From Antedon bifida (taxonomy: Eukaryota > Echinodermata > Crinoidea > Comatulida > Antedonidae), in contig OY727097.1 of assembly GCA_963402885.1 (NCBI GenBank), positions 4,402,001-4,466,000 of the forward strand: DNA of 64,000 bases, in the 5' to 3' direction. Each line of letters begins with the position of its first letter. The stretch's first letter is position 1. Below, piece after piece: positions 1-13,457 of this stretch. Both the position numbers and the translations under genes were made by a program. Under the pieces are notes generated by a model. That model was given only the letters and a program-made list of their open reading frames with translations, was not told the origin of the DNA and made no database searches.

Positions 1-1780
1 AGTTTATGTATATTTTTTTTTCTTGTTCGTATTCGTATTTAATAATGTTATATCTTGGGTGTGGGTTAAACTTAAAAGTCTTTCTGACTTATATGACTCT
101 CCACCAAATTTGCACATGGATAAATCTTTTTCCTTGGAAAGAAAAAAAATATTTGAAAAAAATATATAAAATCCATAATTAAAATTATTTCTAGACTATT
201 AATATCATAATGATTTGAGTCATAAATTTTGGTTATATAAGTGTTATAAACAAAATATAAATATGAAATCAAAGGTGGATCTCATTTCAAATAATATCAT
301 CAATTCAGGAAAAGAGAATAAATTGAGAATATCTTGAGAATTATGTTTCCTGTACTGTTTCATCGTCGAGAATTATTGGCGAGTTTGGTAAAACCCCCAG
401 CCCCTTGTTGTGTTTAATCTCAATCAATCAGGAAGCACGAGTCGTTCAATCAACAAGCAGAGAAGGCTGCTACAAAAAAAGGACGATGACATACGTGAAA
501 AGCCCTGTAGGTTTTACAGTTCCACGATATCGACGGACCTCACTTTGTGGTGGTTTTAGCCTTGCCGACACTTTACAGCGTAAAGAAAACATTAAAATTA
601 CCTAACGAGGCTTATGGTTAAATTACCTCGGGCGGGCTAGAAGAGAAATTAAGAAAATACGTTGGAAGGTCAACCCTAAACCAAGGACAAACACTAGGCT
701 GAGTAGATTCATAACAAAAATGTTGATGTAATGTGAGAAAATTTGTTAATAATACTGCAGTCCTAATTGAACAATTCTGCTGAAACGTCAAATTAAATTT
801 ATATCTGCATGATGCAAACATGTTTACGCTTTTGTATGCAACGAAACAAAACTTAAGCAATTAAATATGGAAATTGGGAGTGTTGTTTTGATGAAAAACA
901 AAGTTACGATAAAATAAAAATAAAATTTGATAAGCACCTATTAAATGTTTAATTGTCCGCTGGGTTGTAAGGTGTTTGCGTAATATGTTCACGTTTGAGG
1001 TTTAAATTTTGTAAATCAGCCAAATTTATGCATTGAATTCTGTCTATAGCCAACATTTATTTTATAGTTCATGTTAGAACATAATTTACATTTTACTGTA
1101 AAATTTAATGAAGTACAGGTGAAATATAGCATGTAGTAAATTCATTTAATTTCAATAATACATTTATTTTTTTCGATTTGTCATATATATTAAATATATA
1201 TTAAATTAACAAATATCCATATTTGAAAGTGTATCTGTATTTTGTAAAAGAGTTGTACTTTTTACTTCGCCATGATAATCTTGTTGCATAATAGTAGGCG
1301 TAAATTTTTAATAGCATTATAATTAAATATGCATATTGGTATAATGTGGGTGAATTTTATTATTCAAAAGAGTATATACATATATGGCATGTGTTATGCT
1401 CATAATTTAAAATCTTAGTTTGACTGTTGAAAATCACAGCTACTCTTACATGAATTTACGAGAAAGATGTGATATCCATTATAACATTACAGATGCGAAA
1501 CTAACACTTTGTGCCGATCTTGTCAATTTCGTAACGATGATACATTACTATGGTCTTTACTTTTACAAGGTTAAACCATGGAAATATATTTATACACGGA
1601 TATTATACACGTATTGTATTATATTGTCACTATGTTTAAACATTATGTTCTGTTTTTCAGCAATTACAAACACATTTAAAATGTGAACGTTTTGGAATGT
1701 CGTCGACTATCACATCTCCAATCTGTCATCCTTCTCCTTGTTTGTATTTCAAAAGCAGTCTTTCTCTTTTGTAGGGTTTT
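1..1780. other. gene-free AT-rich stretch
   Basis: No open frame here has recognisable domains or codon structure, and I see no convincing exon flanked by splice sites. The short open frames (for example 405-605 plus and 1420-1686 plus) look like chance. An exon of a gene whose body lies to the left of the window cannot be excluded. Confidence 0.5.
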
Positions 1781-2036
1781 CCTGATTGGCCTGGCGTCTC
1801 TTTGATTGCCTTGAAGTCTTATTAATTGTCCTGAAGTAATCTTGATTGATGGAGTCATTGTTTTAGATTGATCATAATTGGCCTGGCATCATTTTGTCTT
1901 GTGATCATCTTGATTGTCCTGTGGTCATCTTGATTGTCCAGGAGTTTATCATAATTGTCCTAGAGTCTTTGTGTTTGTCCTAGAATCATTCTGATTATCC
2001 CAAAGTATCCTTCATTGTCCTGCATCATCATGATTC
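1781..2036. repeat. degenerate minisatellite, about 24-bp unit
   Basis: About ten imperfect tandem units resembling TCATCTTGATTGTCCTGGAG follow one another, with unit lengths varying from about 20 to 30 bases. A stray unit recurs near 2225. The array has no coding character. Confidence 0.75.
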
Positions 2037-3502
2037 TCTGTTTGCTGTTTCAACAGGAGGGACCTATCGTGATCCAAGGATTAAAATCTCTACTATTTTA
2101 AATATAGAAATCAGGCAAGTCAAAGCCATTACACAATAAAATCTTAACACATTTAGTATACTACTTATAGAAGAGGATCAAATATGTATGAATCAATGTT
2201 TGATGGTGCCTCAATGATTGTTGTTCATTGTCCTGGATGATCTTCATGTCACACATTCTCCTTAATTTCTCTGGTTAATTCAGGCATCAAATCTAGAATT
2301 TTTTTACAATATTTTTTTTTTAATATATTAAATCCATGGTAATAAAGTAATCTCCTAAGATCCAGAAACATATTTAACATTTTTTGCCGAGATTTAGATT
2401 TATTCAGAACATTGACTTGATTCAATAATATCGGATAAAAGCCCTCAGCAACAACTGATTGTCTATCTAAACTATGGCGTTATCCTTTGTAGTAAAATAG
2501 TACAGATAGTTCAAAGTATAGCAAGGTTTGTAATATTATGATGGCATATTAATAATATATTAGGAAAGTACAGTTACCTAACCATTTCATTCATATTTTA
2601 CACTTCTTCGAATACAGTGACTAAAACACAGGTAACTAATATGTTTTTAATGAAGCTAGGTGAAAGATTAATGTTTGATATTTAAATATTTTATAATATG
2701 AATTTGTTTTTAAGATTTAAAAAAAAGTTAAATGACCTTTTGAACAATTATTTAAGATACAAATTTGTATTGCAATTAAAACTTGAAGTTGAACAATATA
2801 AATGACATAGTAAGGAAAGGTGGAAACAACAAATAATAATCTTAAAACAAAAAGTTTAAAAAAAAATGTTCTGGTCATAAAATTGGGTGGTTAAAAACAT
2901 TTTCTTTTACATCCACAGTTCAATTATTATGCTACCAATTCATTTGTGAATGTGAGTGAATGATCAACAGTTAGAATACAGCAAGATGTACAAACACCTC
3001 TCCTCAATCTTTCTGTGTTTATTGGAAAATAAAATTTGATAGCCTTTCAACGAGATGACATCATCCACGTTATATATTAGCACCATTCTTAAAACTAAAC
3101 GTCTGTAGATCAATAAAAATCAATATCAATTTTAAATGATATATGGTAATTGCAATTGACCAAGATATATTTACATTAGTGTAGACATAAATGGACTAAT
3201 AATGTTTATTGATCAAATAATATGTCGTATTTCGTTTCAAACTAATTTAATTAGGATTTTGCGATAATCATTTCATAGCAGACATTAACAGCAGCAGTAC
3301 TTTGTGAAAAACAATTTAACAGTATTTAAAATTTTGGGAGGAAAATGATGTATTAATATCTATATTATAAAAGAGAGAGAGAGAGAGCATTTGTACAGTT
3401 GTTTGTAAAATAAATTTATGCTATTTCACACATCATGAGATTTGTCCAGTATCTTCATGGAGGATCTGGTAAATGTAAACAGCACCTGCGAAGAGTGAGA
3501 CA
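2037..3502. other. gene-free stretch with (GA)n
   Basis: No gene is seen. The only clear structure is a short GA microsatellite around 3372-3388, just before the first inverted-repeat element. Confidence 0.5.
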
Positions 3503-3647
3503 TAAGCTCTGTCTATTAGTTTGAAAAAACAGTGATGTGCCTAAATATGGTAGTGATATGCCCAAATATGGTAGTGATATGACATCATCATGTCCATATA
3601 CATTTTTTGTTGTTGCATGAAGTTTGATAATGTAGACAGAGCTTTAG
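3503..3647. mobile_element. MITE family A, copy 1
   Basis: A non-coding element of about 145 bp begins with AAGCTCTGTCTA and ends with TGTAGACAGAGCTT, so its ends are inverted. The interior carries tandem copies of the word AAATATGGTAGTGATATG. Five relatives occur elsewhere in the window (4195, 6950, 11189, 36688, 38438). Confidence 0.8.
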
Positions 3648-4194
3648 TTCTTGCTCTCTTTAATCAACTGCAATATACTGGAAATAAATCAAATAAAACG
3701 AACGAACACAACTAAAGCCTACCTATCTTTTGATCCAGAAAAAAAAAGCACATATCATCACAAAATATCTGAGTATCTTTGATTGTATATTAAAAATTTA
3801 TATAAAAAATAAAGTAAATTGTATATTTAACAGGAAGGTAACTAACGTTTACAGTTAATGAAGCTGTTGCAGAGAATTATCAAAAGGGGAAACATAAGCC
3901 CTTAGGAAGGAAAAAGAGGGGGGAATGACAAGTTGAATTATATGGGTAATTGCTGGAAAGACATGTCACTAAATATAGATAAGAGGTGAGAAAAAGGATA
4001 TTAAAGATAAATATTGGGATCACGGAATTACTCCCCAATGCACGAGCGTGTGCTCCATGGGCATATTTCCAAGTGATTTGGGTATTCATTTGTAGATCAG
4101 ATTAGCTATAGATACTATATTGATATATTTTCAAAACTGCAGCTAATCAACGACCTGGAGATGACCATAATTTGTGATTCATTTGTAGATTAGA

Positions 4195-4351
4195 TTAAGC
4201 TCTGTCTACATTATCAAACTAGTTTGACAAAAAAAATGTGATATGCCCAAATATGGTAGTGATATGCTTAAATATGGTAGTGATATGACATCATCATGTC
4301 CACATCATATGTGTTTGTCACATAAAGTTTGATAGTGTAGACAGAGCTTTA
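4195..4351. mobile_element. MITE family A, copy 2
   Basis: This is the best preserved copy. The terminal inverted repeat is about 24 bp and starts AGCTCTGTCTACATTATCAA. Two internal copies of the AAATATGGTAGTGATATG word follow. It has no coding capacity and would be mobilised in trans; the superfamily is unresolved because target duplications are ambiguous among the copies. Confidence 0.85.
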
Positions 4352-6002
4352 GAGACTTAGCTACTATACTGATATACATTTTCAGAACTGAGTGTAATCA
4401 CAGACCTGGAGATGACCATAATATGTCAACCTTCACAAATTCACAAGATAAAAATTCAACAACCATTTTAAATTATTGTATTACTTTCTGCTTATCTTTA
4501 TCTGATGATCATGGTATGATCACTATTATAACCCTACCCCTACTCATTCCTCTAGCACTACCAATCTCTACCAACTCATAATGTGGCAATCTGCCATTCT
4601 TTTATCCAATCATAGATCCATCACGTAACAGGGTGCCGACACAAAATCAAACTATCCATTTGTCAACCGTGTCAAAAATAAATGTGATTGATACTTTTAC
4701 CCGATCTATCTAATCTATTTTAAATTTGTCGCCAATAAAAAGTACTATTAACATATAACTTTTGAGTGTTTCTCCTTATGGATGACTCCGGCATGTACCA
4801 TATTTTACTCGGATCTTCCTGAATATAATCTCACCAATTACGTAGTATTTCCTATTTAAATTCGCAGAAATATTGAGTAAAAAATGATAAAACTGCTTTA
4901 AATCTAATCTATTGGTTAAAATATTTTTATCCTACAACCTTTCAATGGTTTAAGCTAGACAATTAAGACCAAAAATCGTCATCTTTGAGTCGAGCGACTT
5001 CTGCATGATCATTCAAGTTAAGCAAAAGATTTTAAAATACAAATACAGCTATCTAACTAAATCTACATTATGATGAGAATCACCTTATGTTTTAATGCAT
5101 ATCTTGACATAACAAATTTGCCATTGAATAAATTAAATCAAATTATACCATTTCCCTAGGTTTAAGCTTCGAAATCCCAGGAGATATCCGCCCTTGGCTA
5201 ACATAGGCCTATATGAGACATAAAACCTGTTAACATGTCAGAAGCTGCAGGACAGCAGTGAATGGTTTCATGTTTTGGGCATTCGTTCTGCATTGGACCA
5301 AAGATGGCTGATATGGGGTTTATTTTTAGAAGGAAGTGTGGGGGGAGGGGGATAGAGTGCATTTTCATCTAAACCATGCACTCCTCCATCTGTACTTTTA
5401 TCTACGTTACCACATGGCCACTAACCACATCATATGATTAAAAACGTAATTGAAAGACTTTTTTGAATAAATGAATGTAAACAAGTTCCACTTGTCAGAG
5501 ATGACCTAATTAAACCCCCAGACCAAACGGCTCAGCTCGATGACCTTGTCCCTGGTAAGCCTAGATTTCAAGATGCAGTATACACACATGATACAGACAC
5601 TCAAGGTGAAACATTTGGTAGGAAATGGGGGTTATTATGCGATATTGGCCACGGTAACAACACCTTGACATGAGGGTTATTATAATTGATTTTGATAGCT
5701 AGGAGATACCATGTTACATGAAATTATTGTCAACGTCATACAAGTTCAAAAACTATAACGATAATAAGAAACATAAGCACTTAATATTCAAGAATACGAA
5801 AATTCCACCACAAGGAGTGGATCAAGGATTTGTCAAATGGGAAAACGCTAACAAATAACATTTAGTCTGTCAACAACAGATATTAGGAAAGTTTATCAAT
5901 TCATTTTTTTTAATCTGGCTCTAAAAATACTGAAGAAACACCCCCCAACACACCCCAAATCAACCAAGATGCCAAGAGCAAAGATTGGTATAGAAGCATT
6001 CA
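4352..6002. other. gene-free stretch
   Basis: No gene or convincing exon is seen. Near 4380-4440 a short block (ACCTGGAGATGACCATAAT) repeats one found near 4153, suggesting a small local duplication around MITE copy 2. Confidence 0.5.
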
Positions 6003-6193
6003 CATAAAGCGTGGTTCTCACTAGAACGCAACGCAAGTGCTGTATTGCATAATCACAAGTGGGAACCGACGACGCATAGTGCTGCAAACATCGCAGGTTT
6101 GATTTCACGCAGACGGGGACAAACACAATTTTAGAAGGGCATTTTCTTAGGTTGAACAGATTGCGTTACGTTGCATCGCTAGTGGGAACCAAA
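6003..6193. mobile_element. MITE family C, copy 1
   Basis: The element starts GTGGTTCTCACTAGAACGCA and ends with the inverted form TGCATCGCTAGTGGGAACCA. Its body is shared with copies at 29084 (opposite orientation) and 30108. Open frames through it are repeat-derived. Confidence 0.8.
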
Positions 6194-6949
6194 ATAGATT
6201 ATTCTACAACTTCAACAATAAACATCTATAAATACTAGCAGACACAGAGCTCAATATTACTATGAAAAAATTAATTATAGTAATTACTCAGAAAATACTA
6301 TACTATGACATTGCTTGAAATATGATCATGTCAGGTGATATTTTCTGACCACAAGACAAGTTATCTATTCCTTCGAATAGACCCATTTCCTGTAACATAT
6401 ATGTCAATAAGCACAACAAATAATCATACACGGACACTCCCTAATTAATAAAAGTCAGTGATTTAAATACTTCAGGAAATCTGCCCTTAAAAACATGAGA
6501 TTGTGACTTCCAAGAAATTATAACGGCAGTGTATGTGATGATTAAATACTTGATTGTGAATAAATTAATTTAACGCTTGGCGACATTTTGTTGTGACACA
6601 CGTAGTTGAAATGCTGGATGATTTAATTCATTGACAAATATCTTTGTCCTATAAAACTCTGAAGGTTGGTATTCTTATTAACATTAATATGTTTTTTCAC
6701 GCTTAGTTTGCTCTGCTTGCTAAGTCATGCATGTTTTAGAAACTTTTATACATCACTGAAACATGTTTTATACAGTACAATGTGATGGTTAGCATTACAT
6801 TAATTGCTTTAGGGATCATGTCAAAAGGATTCTACTGTAGTAACTACATTTTTCTGCCATAACATACACTTTATTAAGCAGTCACTGCACTAAACCTGTT
6901 TATCCTAAATCTTGATAGGTAAATATGAATGAATGAATAAACGTTCTTA
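6194..6949. other. gene-free stretch
   Basis: AT-rich sequence in which I see no gene, RNA or clear repeat. Confidence 0.5.
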
Positions 6950-7080
6950 ATCTCTGTCTACACTATCAAACTTTATGTGACAAAAAAGTGTGATATGCCC
7001 AAATATGGTAGTGATATGACATTATCATGTCCATATATGGGCACATCACATTTGTTTGTCACATAAACTTTGAGCTTTAA
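6950..7080. mobile_element. MITE family A, copy 3 (right end eroded)
   Basis: The left terminal repeat CTCTGTCTACACTATCAAAC and the AAATATGGTAGTGATATG interior are intact. The right end stops at CACATAAACTTTGAGCTTTA and lacks most of the terminal repeat, so the copy is truncated or deleted internally near its end. Confidence 0.8.
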
Positions 7081-10000
7081 AGAGAAAAAAATGCAGTTAC
7101 TGCAGGTAAATAGTTTTGACATGGTACTGTAGCATTAACATTCAAAGAAAACTTTATCTTTACAGTAATTTGGAGGTTAACATGATTAAATTCTACTGTT
7201 GGCAAATACAGATAATGTAAAGCCTTGCATCAAAGCTTTAGTAAATCAATCTAAAAATCCCTTTTACTGTATTAAAACAATAAGGATGTTGAAAAAACTA
7301 ATCTATAACAGTATAAGAAATTAGTATGTGTGTATGTTTGAAAAAAGAAAGCAACAAATCAACTGAACAGAAGACCAACAAAAGAATATTCCCTAATTGA
7401 ATAAATGGAAGAGTCTAAAAGTTTCTTAAACTTTGATCTTTATTCAAACCAGGATGAGTTCATTATAAGCACAGGGTAGACTCAACATATTAAGTCAATA
7501 AACTGAATAACAAACATTGTGGAAATAGTATACAACTCAAAGGAATATTAATCAGTTGATTTCTGAACTATTAAAATAAATAAATTTGAATGTCAGCCAA
7601 AAACAGTTTTGAAAACAGTGTGAGAATTCTGTTCTAATTGCTCAAGAATTCAAGCAATCGTGTTGGAGTGATAATATTACTATTAGATAAAATCTACTCC
7701 GAAAGATCAGGTAATAATTATACTACACAACACTTTAAGCATCACATTCCAAAATGAAAAAGCTTTACAGTTGATTCAAATCTAGTTCAATGCAATGTAA
7801 TAGATACGATAGTGATAAATCTATATTTCCTACAAACATGTTGAGGAAACACAGGTTTGTTTTTGCTAATCTTAGCAGTCGTCATGCAGACTGGATAAAG
7901 TTTATAATATCCCATAAATGCCATTGGGACTTGGTTACCGTCGTTTGCTTAGTTTATCGACCATAAACGGTAAAACAAACAGATATAGACGTATAAATTT
8001 TTTGCGATCAATGAGAAAAAGTTGAGTTTGAAAGTATATATACATTCTAAACCTTCTGGTGATATACTGAATATTAATAATATATAAATTGCTTTCAATT
8101 AAGCAAAGAGCATAGAAACAGTAGAAGGGATTAAATTTTATTAAAAAGCGAGCATTTGTTTTGGGATGGCATGCAGAAGATTGAGTTTAAGAGAACCTGT
8201 CCAGTGACAAACAAACAAACAAACAAACAAACTTCCACTACAAAATAAAGTTTATCTTATAGTTTTGTTACAAATATTTTTAGACAGCTAAATCATGAAA
8301 GATCATGAATTAGTAGGACCTGTGGGAACACTGGCGACATAAGAGGGAGGAGAGGGGTATGTTCAGGGTTCAGGGGTACAAGAAGTTTATTGATATGTCC
8401 CTGCCAGCTCCTTAAACACAACTAATTGATTTTGATAGCCTTAGGTCATAATTTTAAAAAGTGTTAAAACAAATAATATGCTTATCTTCAATTTTAAGTG
8501 TTTCTGATAGAACGCTTGATTTGGGGAAGGGGTTGAAATAGGGGTAATTTTCTGTCTCAGATTAAAATTACACCCCAAGAAATTTCTCTTGCTCTGTGCT
8601 ATATTGTTGATAGGGTGCCTGAAAATGTCAGGTTGCTATTAGAAAAAAAAGGAAGAGACATATTAAACATGTCCACTATATTCTCAGAACTGCAATGGTA
8701 AAGTAGCCTGGAATTAACATGCTTGCTTACAAAGCCCAGGGTCCTAGTTCAAGTCCTGGCTGCATCATCACAATATACTAAGACATAAAATGTATTACAA
8801 TAGCGCCAAATTCTTTGATTCACAAAACTATTGGATTGGATATGATTGGAATAAATTTGTTTCAATTTAAAATGGATTTCAGACTGTAAATTGTATCCGT
8901 CTTGCATTCAATTTTCAGTTTCCCGAACACAATACTATTTCTATGGTATCACCATACACTACACAAAATAAGGTCTAGTAATGATACTAAAATGTTTCAC
9001 AAATCTAAGGGTATATAATGTAATTGTGTTGAATGTCAAATGGATAAGATTTTTGCACAAAGTAGTTTTTAAAACCTGTGTGCTTTCGATGGGATATGGA
9101 AATGAAATAAAAGGACACGAGTACGATGAAAGCCAAACAGCTAAGAAATGCTAAAAATAAATACATGAACGGTGAAAATCAATGATGATAAATTGTAAGT
9201 AGTCTCTTGAAAGGAGAGAATCAAAGTCAAAATGGAAATTTAATTTTGAAACACGAGAGCGAACGATGATAAAGACAACTTTGAAGATTGTTCCGAGTAA
9301 TGAAATATGATAAAATAAGTAAAATATGAAAGAAATAAGTAAAATATATCTAGAAACGACCAAATAAATTTTAATCTTTACACGTGTACATTATACAGTT
9401 ATCATTTTTCATGGTTTATCTTTTATCATTAAGATTCTTTGAAAATAAAGTATCAAATCCTAAATGCATGTGTGATTCCTAGTTACCTGGTTCACACTCG
9501 GGCGATTCTTGGTTGACCCGGTTCACATTTATGTGCATGTTCAGAAAAATTGATTAGTTATAGTACAGTAGCATTATATTTAACAGCAGGAAAATTTAAA
9601 AAAAAGAAAATCAAGAGCATTTCCTATCTATTTGAGACATATCTTTATTATAATTCTACATAACAAAATTAATTCATTTTCTGAATTGAACAAATAAACA
9701 AAAGTTTTCCTGTAATATAAAAAAAATATATAATGAGATTTGTGAAGAAATGTTGGCGTGAGAACTTGAGGTTGGTTCAAAAAGTGTGAGCCTCATTCCA
9801 GATGTGTAAAACAATTTCTGAATGGTGTGTTGTTGAATTTTAGCTAGCCCAAATAAATGAATCTCCTCATTCCCCTCCCCAACAATAAGCCCCTGAACAC
9901 TGAAATGCTGTGGTATGGTACATTGTCCTTTTAGTCCTTCAACTAGCATCAAATATAATTAAGTTTATCACCTCCTTATACTAATCTCAGTCCATTAATT

Positions 10001-11188
10001 CATCAGCATTATCAGTTTTATTGCGATTTTATTACGACAAAAATTACGTTTATTAGAGAACAGACACTAGAAACTTAATTGACAATGACAAATTTACAAT
10101 TTAAATAATTAGTCTTTATATCTTAAATTAAGTCATTAATTAAGTTATCATATAAACAATTGGGTGGAAAGAATAGCATTCAGACTATTATTCATAGATT
10201 ATATTATATTCATAAATCAAAAGAGGAACATAAATAAGACCATAATCTTAATTCTATATTTATCAGAGATTTCAATTGAAGTTTAATAACACTTGAGTGT
10301 ATCTATTAATTTCATAACATGTGGTGTTTAATATTAGTTCTATTGCATGGTAAATTTTCTATTTAATTGTTCTATTAAATGGTTCTTTTGCACTTTCAGG
10401 TTTAAAAAAAATTGTTTGAAAACATTATAGAGAATTTTGTGCAATAAAAGGCTGTTTCTTGTTTTAAAAAAATTGTGGGAAGCCTGCAGCGCAACATTAA
10501 TTATGATCATTATTTATTCATCAACAAAACGTGTTACAGTATGATGTAACGTATTCGATGGAAAAAATGTGTTTTTTGGAAAAAAAAAAGTGCAAGCATT
10601 TCTATGTTTCGAAACCTGTATGCTACAAACAAAAGAATGATGATGCGCACAAATATGTGTCTTAGATATTTTGCACATCATCATACAAAACAATTAAAAA
10701 TAACTCCAAAATTAAAAGCCGACCTTTTATTAACAAATATTGACCATGCCTGAAAAATAACCTTGACCATAGCACTCTGGCTGAACTTATTAAGGACTAC
10801 GCAAAAAAAAATCAATTAACGAAGGAAGACTTAATAAAAACAAGCAATATAACACAGAAGCTTTTCCTGGTCAGTATATTAATGACCATTAAACAATTTT
10901 ATACCGAAAAGGGACGATAATTGAAATGATTGTCGAAACATGCTTTAACTGAAGTTTGCAAGCGAAATCATAATCAGAAAATTACTGAAATATGATTGGT
11001 AGAAAATGAGTAATATTGAATAATCGAGAGAACATAGATAACATCCTTTAATTATGGTTAGTCATGATTATATAGATTGCTCATCTTATCTTGATATCCG
11101 ATCATTATTTGTAGATTTGTTGATAATGTTAATATAATTGTCGCCTTGTTCCATGTTACATTACGTTCCAACATTACTACGACCAATG
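7081..11188. other. gene-free stretch with microsatellite and one SINE-like piece
   Basis: No gene is seen in these 4 kb. Structures present are an (ACAA)n microsatellite at about 8206-8233 and a tRNA-like SINE fragment at about 8700-8772, whose B-box-like word GTTCAAGTCC and the phrase AACATGCTTGC recur in the SINE near 45.1 kb. Confidence 0.5.
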
Positions 11189-11336
11189 AAGCTCCGTCTA
11201 CACTATCAAACTTTATGTGACAAATAAATGCCCATATATGATGATGTCATGGCACTACCATATTTGGATATATCACTACCGTATTTGGGCATATCACACT
11301 TTTTTGTCAAACTAGTTTGATAGTGTAGATAGTTAA
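11189..11336. mobile_element. MITE family A, copy 4
   Basis: Both terminal repeats are present (CTCCGTCTACACTATCAAAC on the left, GTTTGATAGTGTAGATAG on the right). The interior words are in the reverse orientation relative to copies 1-3, so the element is inserted in the opposite sense. Confidence 0.82.
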
Positions 11337-13457
11337 GATTATCAGTAACACACTATTATCCTTCAACACACTTATGAGAAATACTTTTCTTGAATAGGGC
11401 TACTAATATTGAAATACCATATATTTCACTTTAGCCTGTGTGAACACGGCCACGAACCCCAAACCACCATCCCAGTAGGATCTGAACGTAATGCACTGGA
11501 ATCAAGAGGCAGGACATCTGGATATCAATTCCCAAGGCGGGATTGGTGAATCCCACTGCAATGACATCCATCCCAGTGTTATTCCACTGGGATGCCTCAC
11601 AATCATGTAAAGTTTTTTACTGAGGAAGTATATAAATATATCGGCCTAATTTCGTACAGTAATAGAAATATGAAATCATCAAGAAGCTAATATGTAAATA
11701 TACCGACTGAAACATGGTTTTGGAAGTATGGCAGATAAACTTTATCAAATAAATTAACAATTGATTAAAAATGAGTAATATGATATGAATATTAATGCAA
11801 AACAGGCAACTTCCGATAATGTTGTTAGTCATAAATTACTGTAGATTATTTCTTAAATAAATCATAGAAATCATGGTATAATCTATATTTTTCAAATATG
11901 TCATTAAATGAAGTGTAAGAAAGTTCAGTAAAATAATGTATGAGGAACATTTATACCCATTTCCACATTTAGCAAAATAAATCAGAGAAAAGTGACGTTT
12001 TGTAGGCCTTATACATTGGAAAATGAATTTTTTTGAAAGTGCTCTTTTCTCAAAGTAGAGACCAGTCGAAAAAATAAATGACAAGGAAAAAAAATAGCCT
12101 TTGAAAATGATGGTTTTTGTCCTTTTGTGGAAAAAAGAACCATCTTTTACAAAGCCTGGCTACGGGCTTGGTAAACTAAATTTTCCCAATAAAATAATGA
12201 ATATCTTCCCAGTGGAACATAAAACAGCTCAATTTTGTGGAATCAAAGCAGGAAAACTGAGAATTGACAGACTGACGTTACCAATTATTAAATCATATTT
12301 TAGAGATGGGTAATGCCAGAAGCATTACACAGCCCTCATTCAAACAATTTATGTCCTTTATCATGTTGTATGTTTCCCTTTCAAGGATTTCCTACACATT
12401 GACAATTATTAATAATTTAAATATCTAGACTAAACCTACTTTAATATCAAAGGTTAGAGCAATATTAGAAGTTTCGATTTGCAAAACTTACGCATTAATG
12501 TGGCTGCTGTTTGACCTAAAAACTACAAAACTGTATTGTGGAATACAGTAGAGTAAGGAAGCATGTCCAACATGCACACAATTAATTAACGATCTAACTT
12601 GTTCCTACAGTAGGTCGTTGATTGTCACGATTTGAAAGCTCTCTAAATTATTACTACCAATACTGGTAGCTTAATTGCAAAAGAGTCATCATTCAATCAT
12701 TTCTATTCTACAAAATAATTAATATATGTAGCATACTAATTTGGGTATGACCCACTTTTATATGAAATTGGGTCATCCATGACATATATCTTATACCCAA
12801 CAGTGGGCTTATATAAGAGTACAGTACGGTATCTGAGAGAATGCTGTGGGTTGCAAAACTAAAAGTAAATGTGGTGAAGATGCCAGACAATGAGAGTCAT
12901 CCAAACCGACCTCAAACGTGAAAATTCTAGACACACTAGACTAACTAGCATTGCCAAAGATTTTATCATCCATATAACTTGGATATTTTATAATTAACTA
13001 AGAAATTTTCCAGAAATTAGATGCGATCACTGAAAAAGAACAGTTTGTATTTCCCTTATCTAATTAACTTTTTGTCCCCTAAAAGATGAATATGATAAGC
13101 GAAAAACAATACTTTTATACCTATATCCTTGTATACATAGGAAGTATTTTCCATTTGAGAAGAAAAATAAAACTCCTCTAATTTACGATCATAATGAATA
13201 AACATCATTTACCGACCGACATCAGTTTCCGTCATCCTTGAAAACTAAAGGAAGAAGTTTTCTAGAAATGGGTATTTCCATTTAAATGTCAAACGATAAT
13301 GTCAATATCATTATATTTTAATTCCGGGCTGTTGACCTAAAAACAGAGAGGGGCATTATGCCGTTAAAATTAAGGAAGAAATCGTACAGAAATCTGCATT
13401 TCCATAAAACATCTATACTAATGGAAGAATTTAAGGGAAGAATTTAATGAAAGAATA
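11337..13457. other. gene-free stretch
   Basis: No supportable gene. Near 11485-11595 a short phrase resembling CCCAGTGGGAT recurs four times in direct or inverted form, which looks like a decayed repeat rather than an exon. Confidence 0.45.

Noticed and set aside
1420..1686. 88-codon plus-strand open frame
   Set aside because: No domain, AT-driven composition (Tyr/Ile/Phe), no conserved features; treated as chance.
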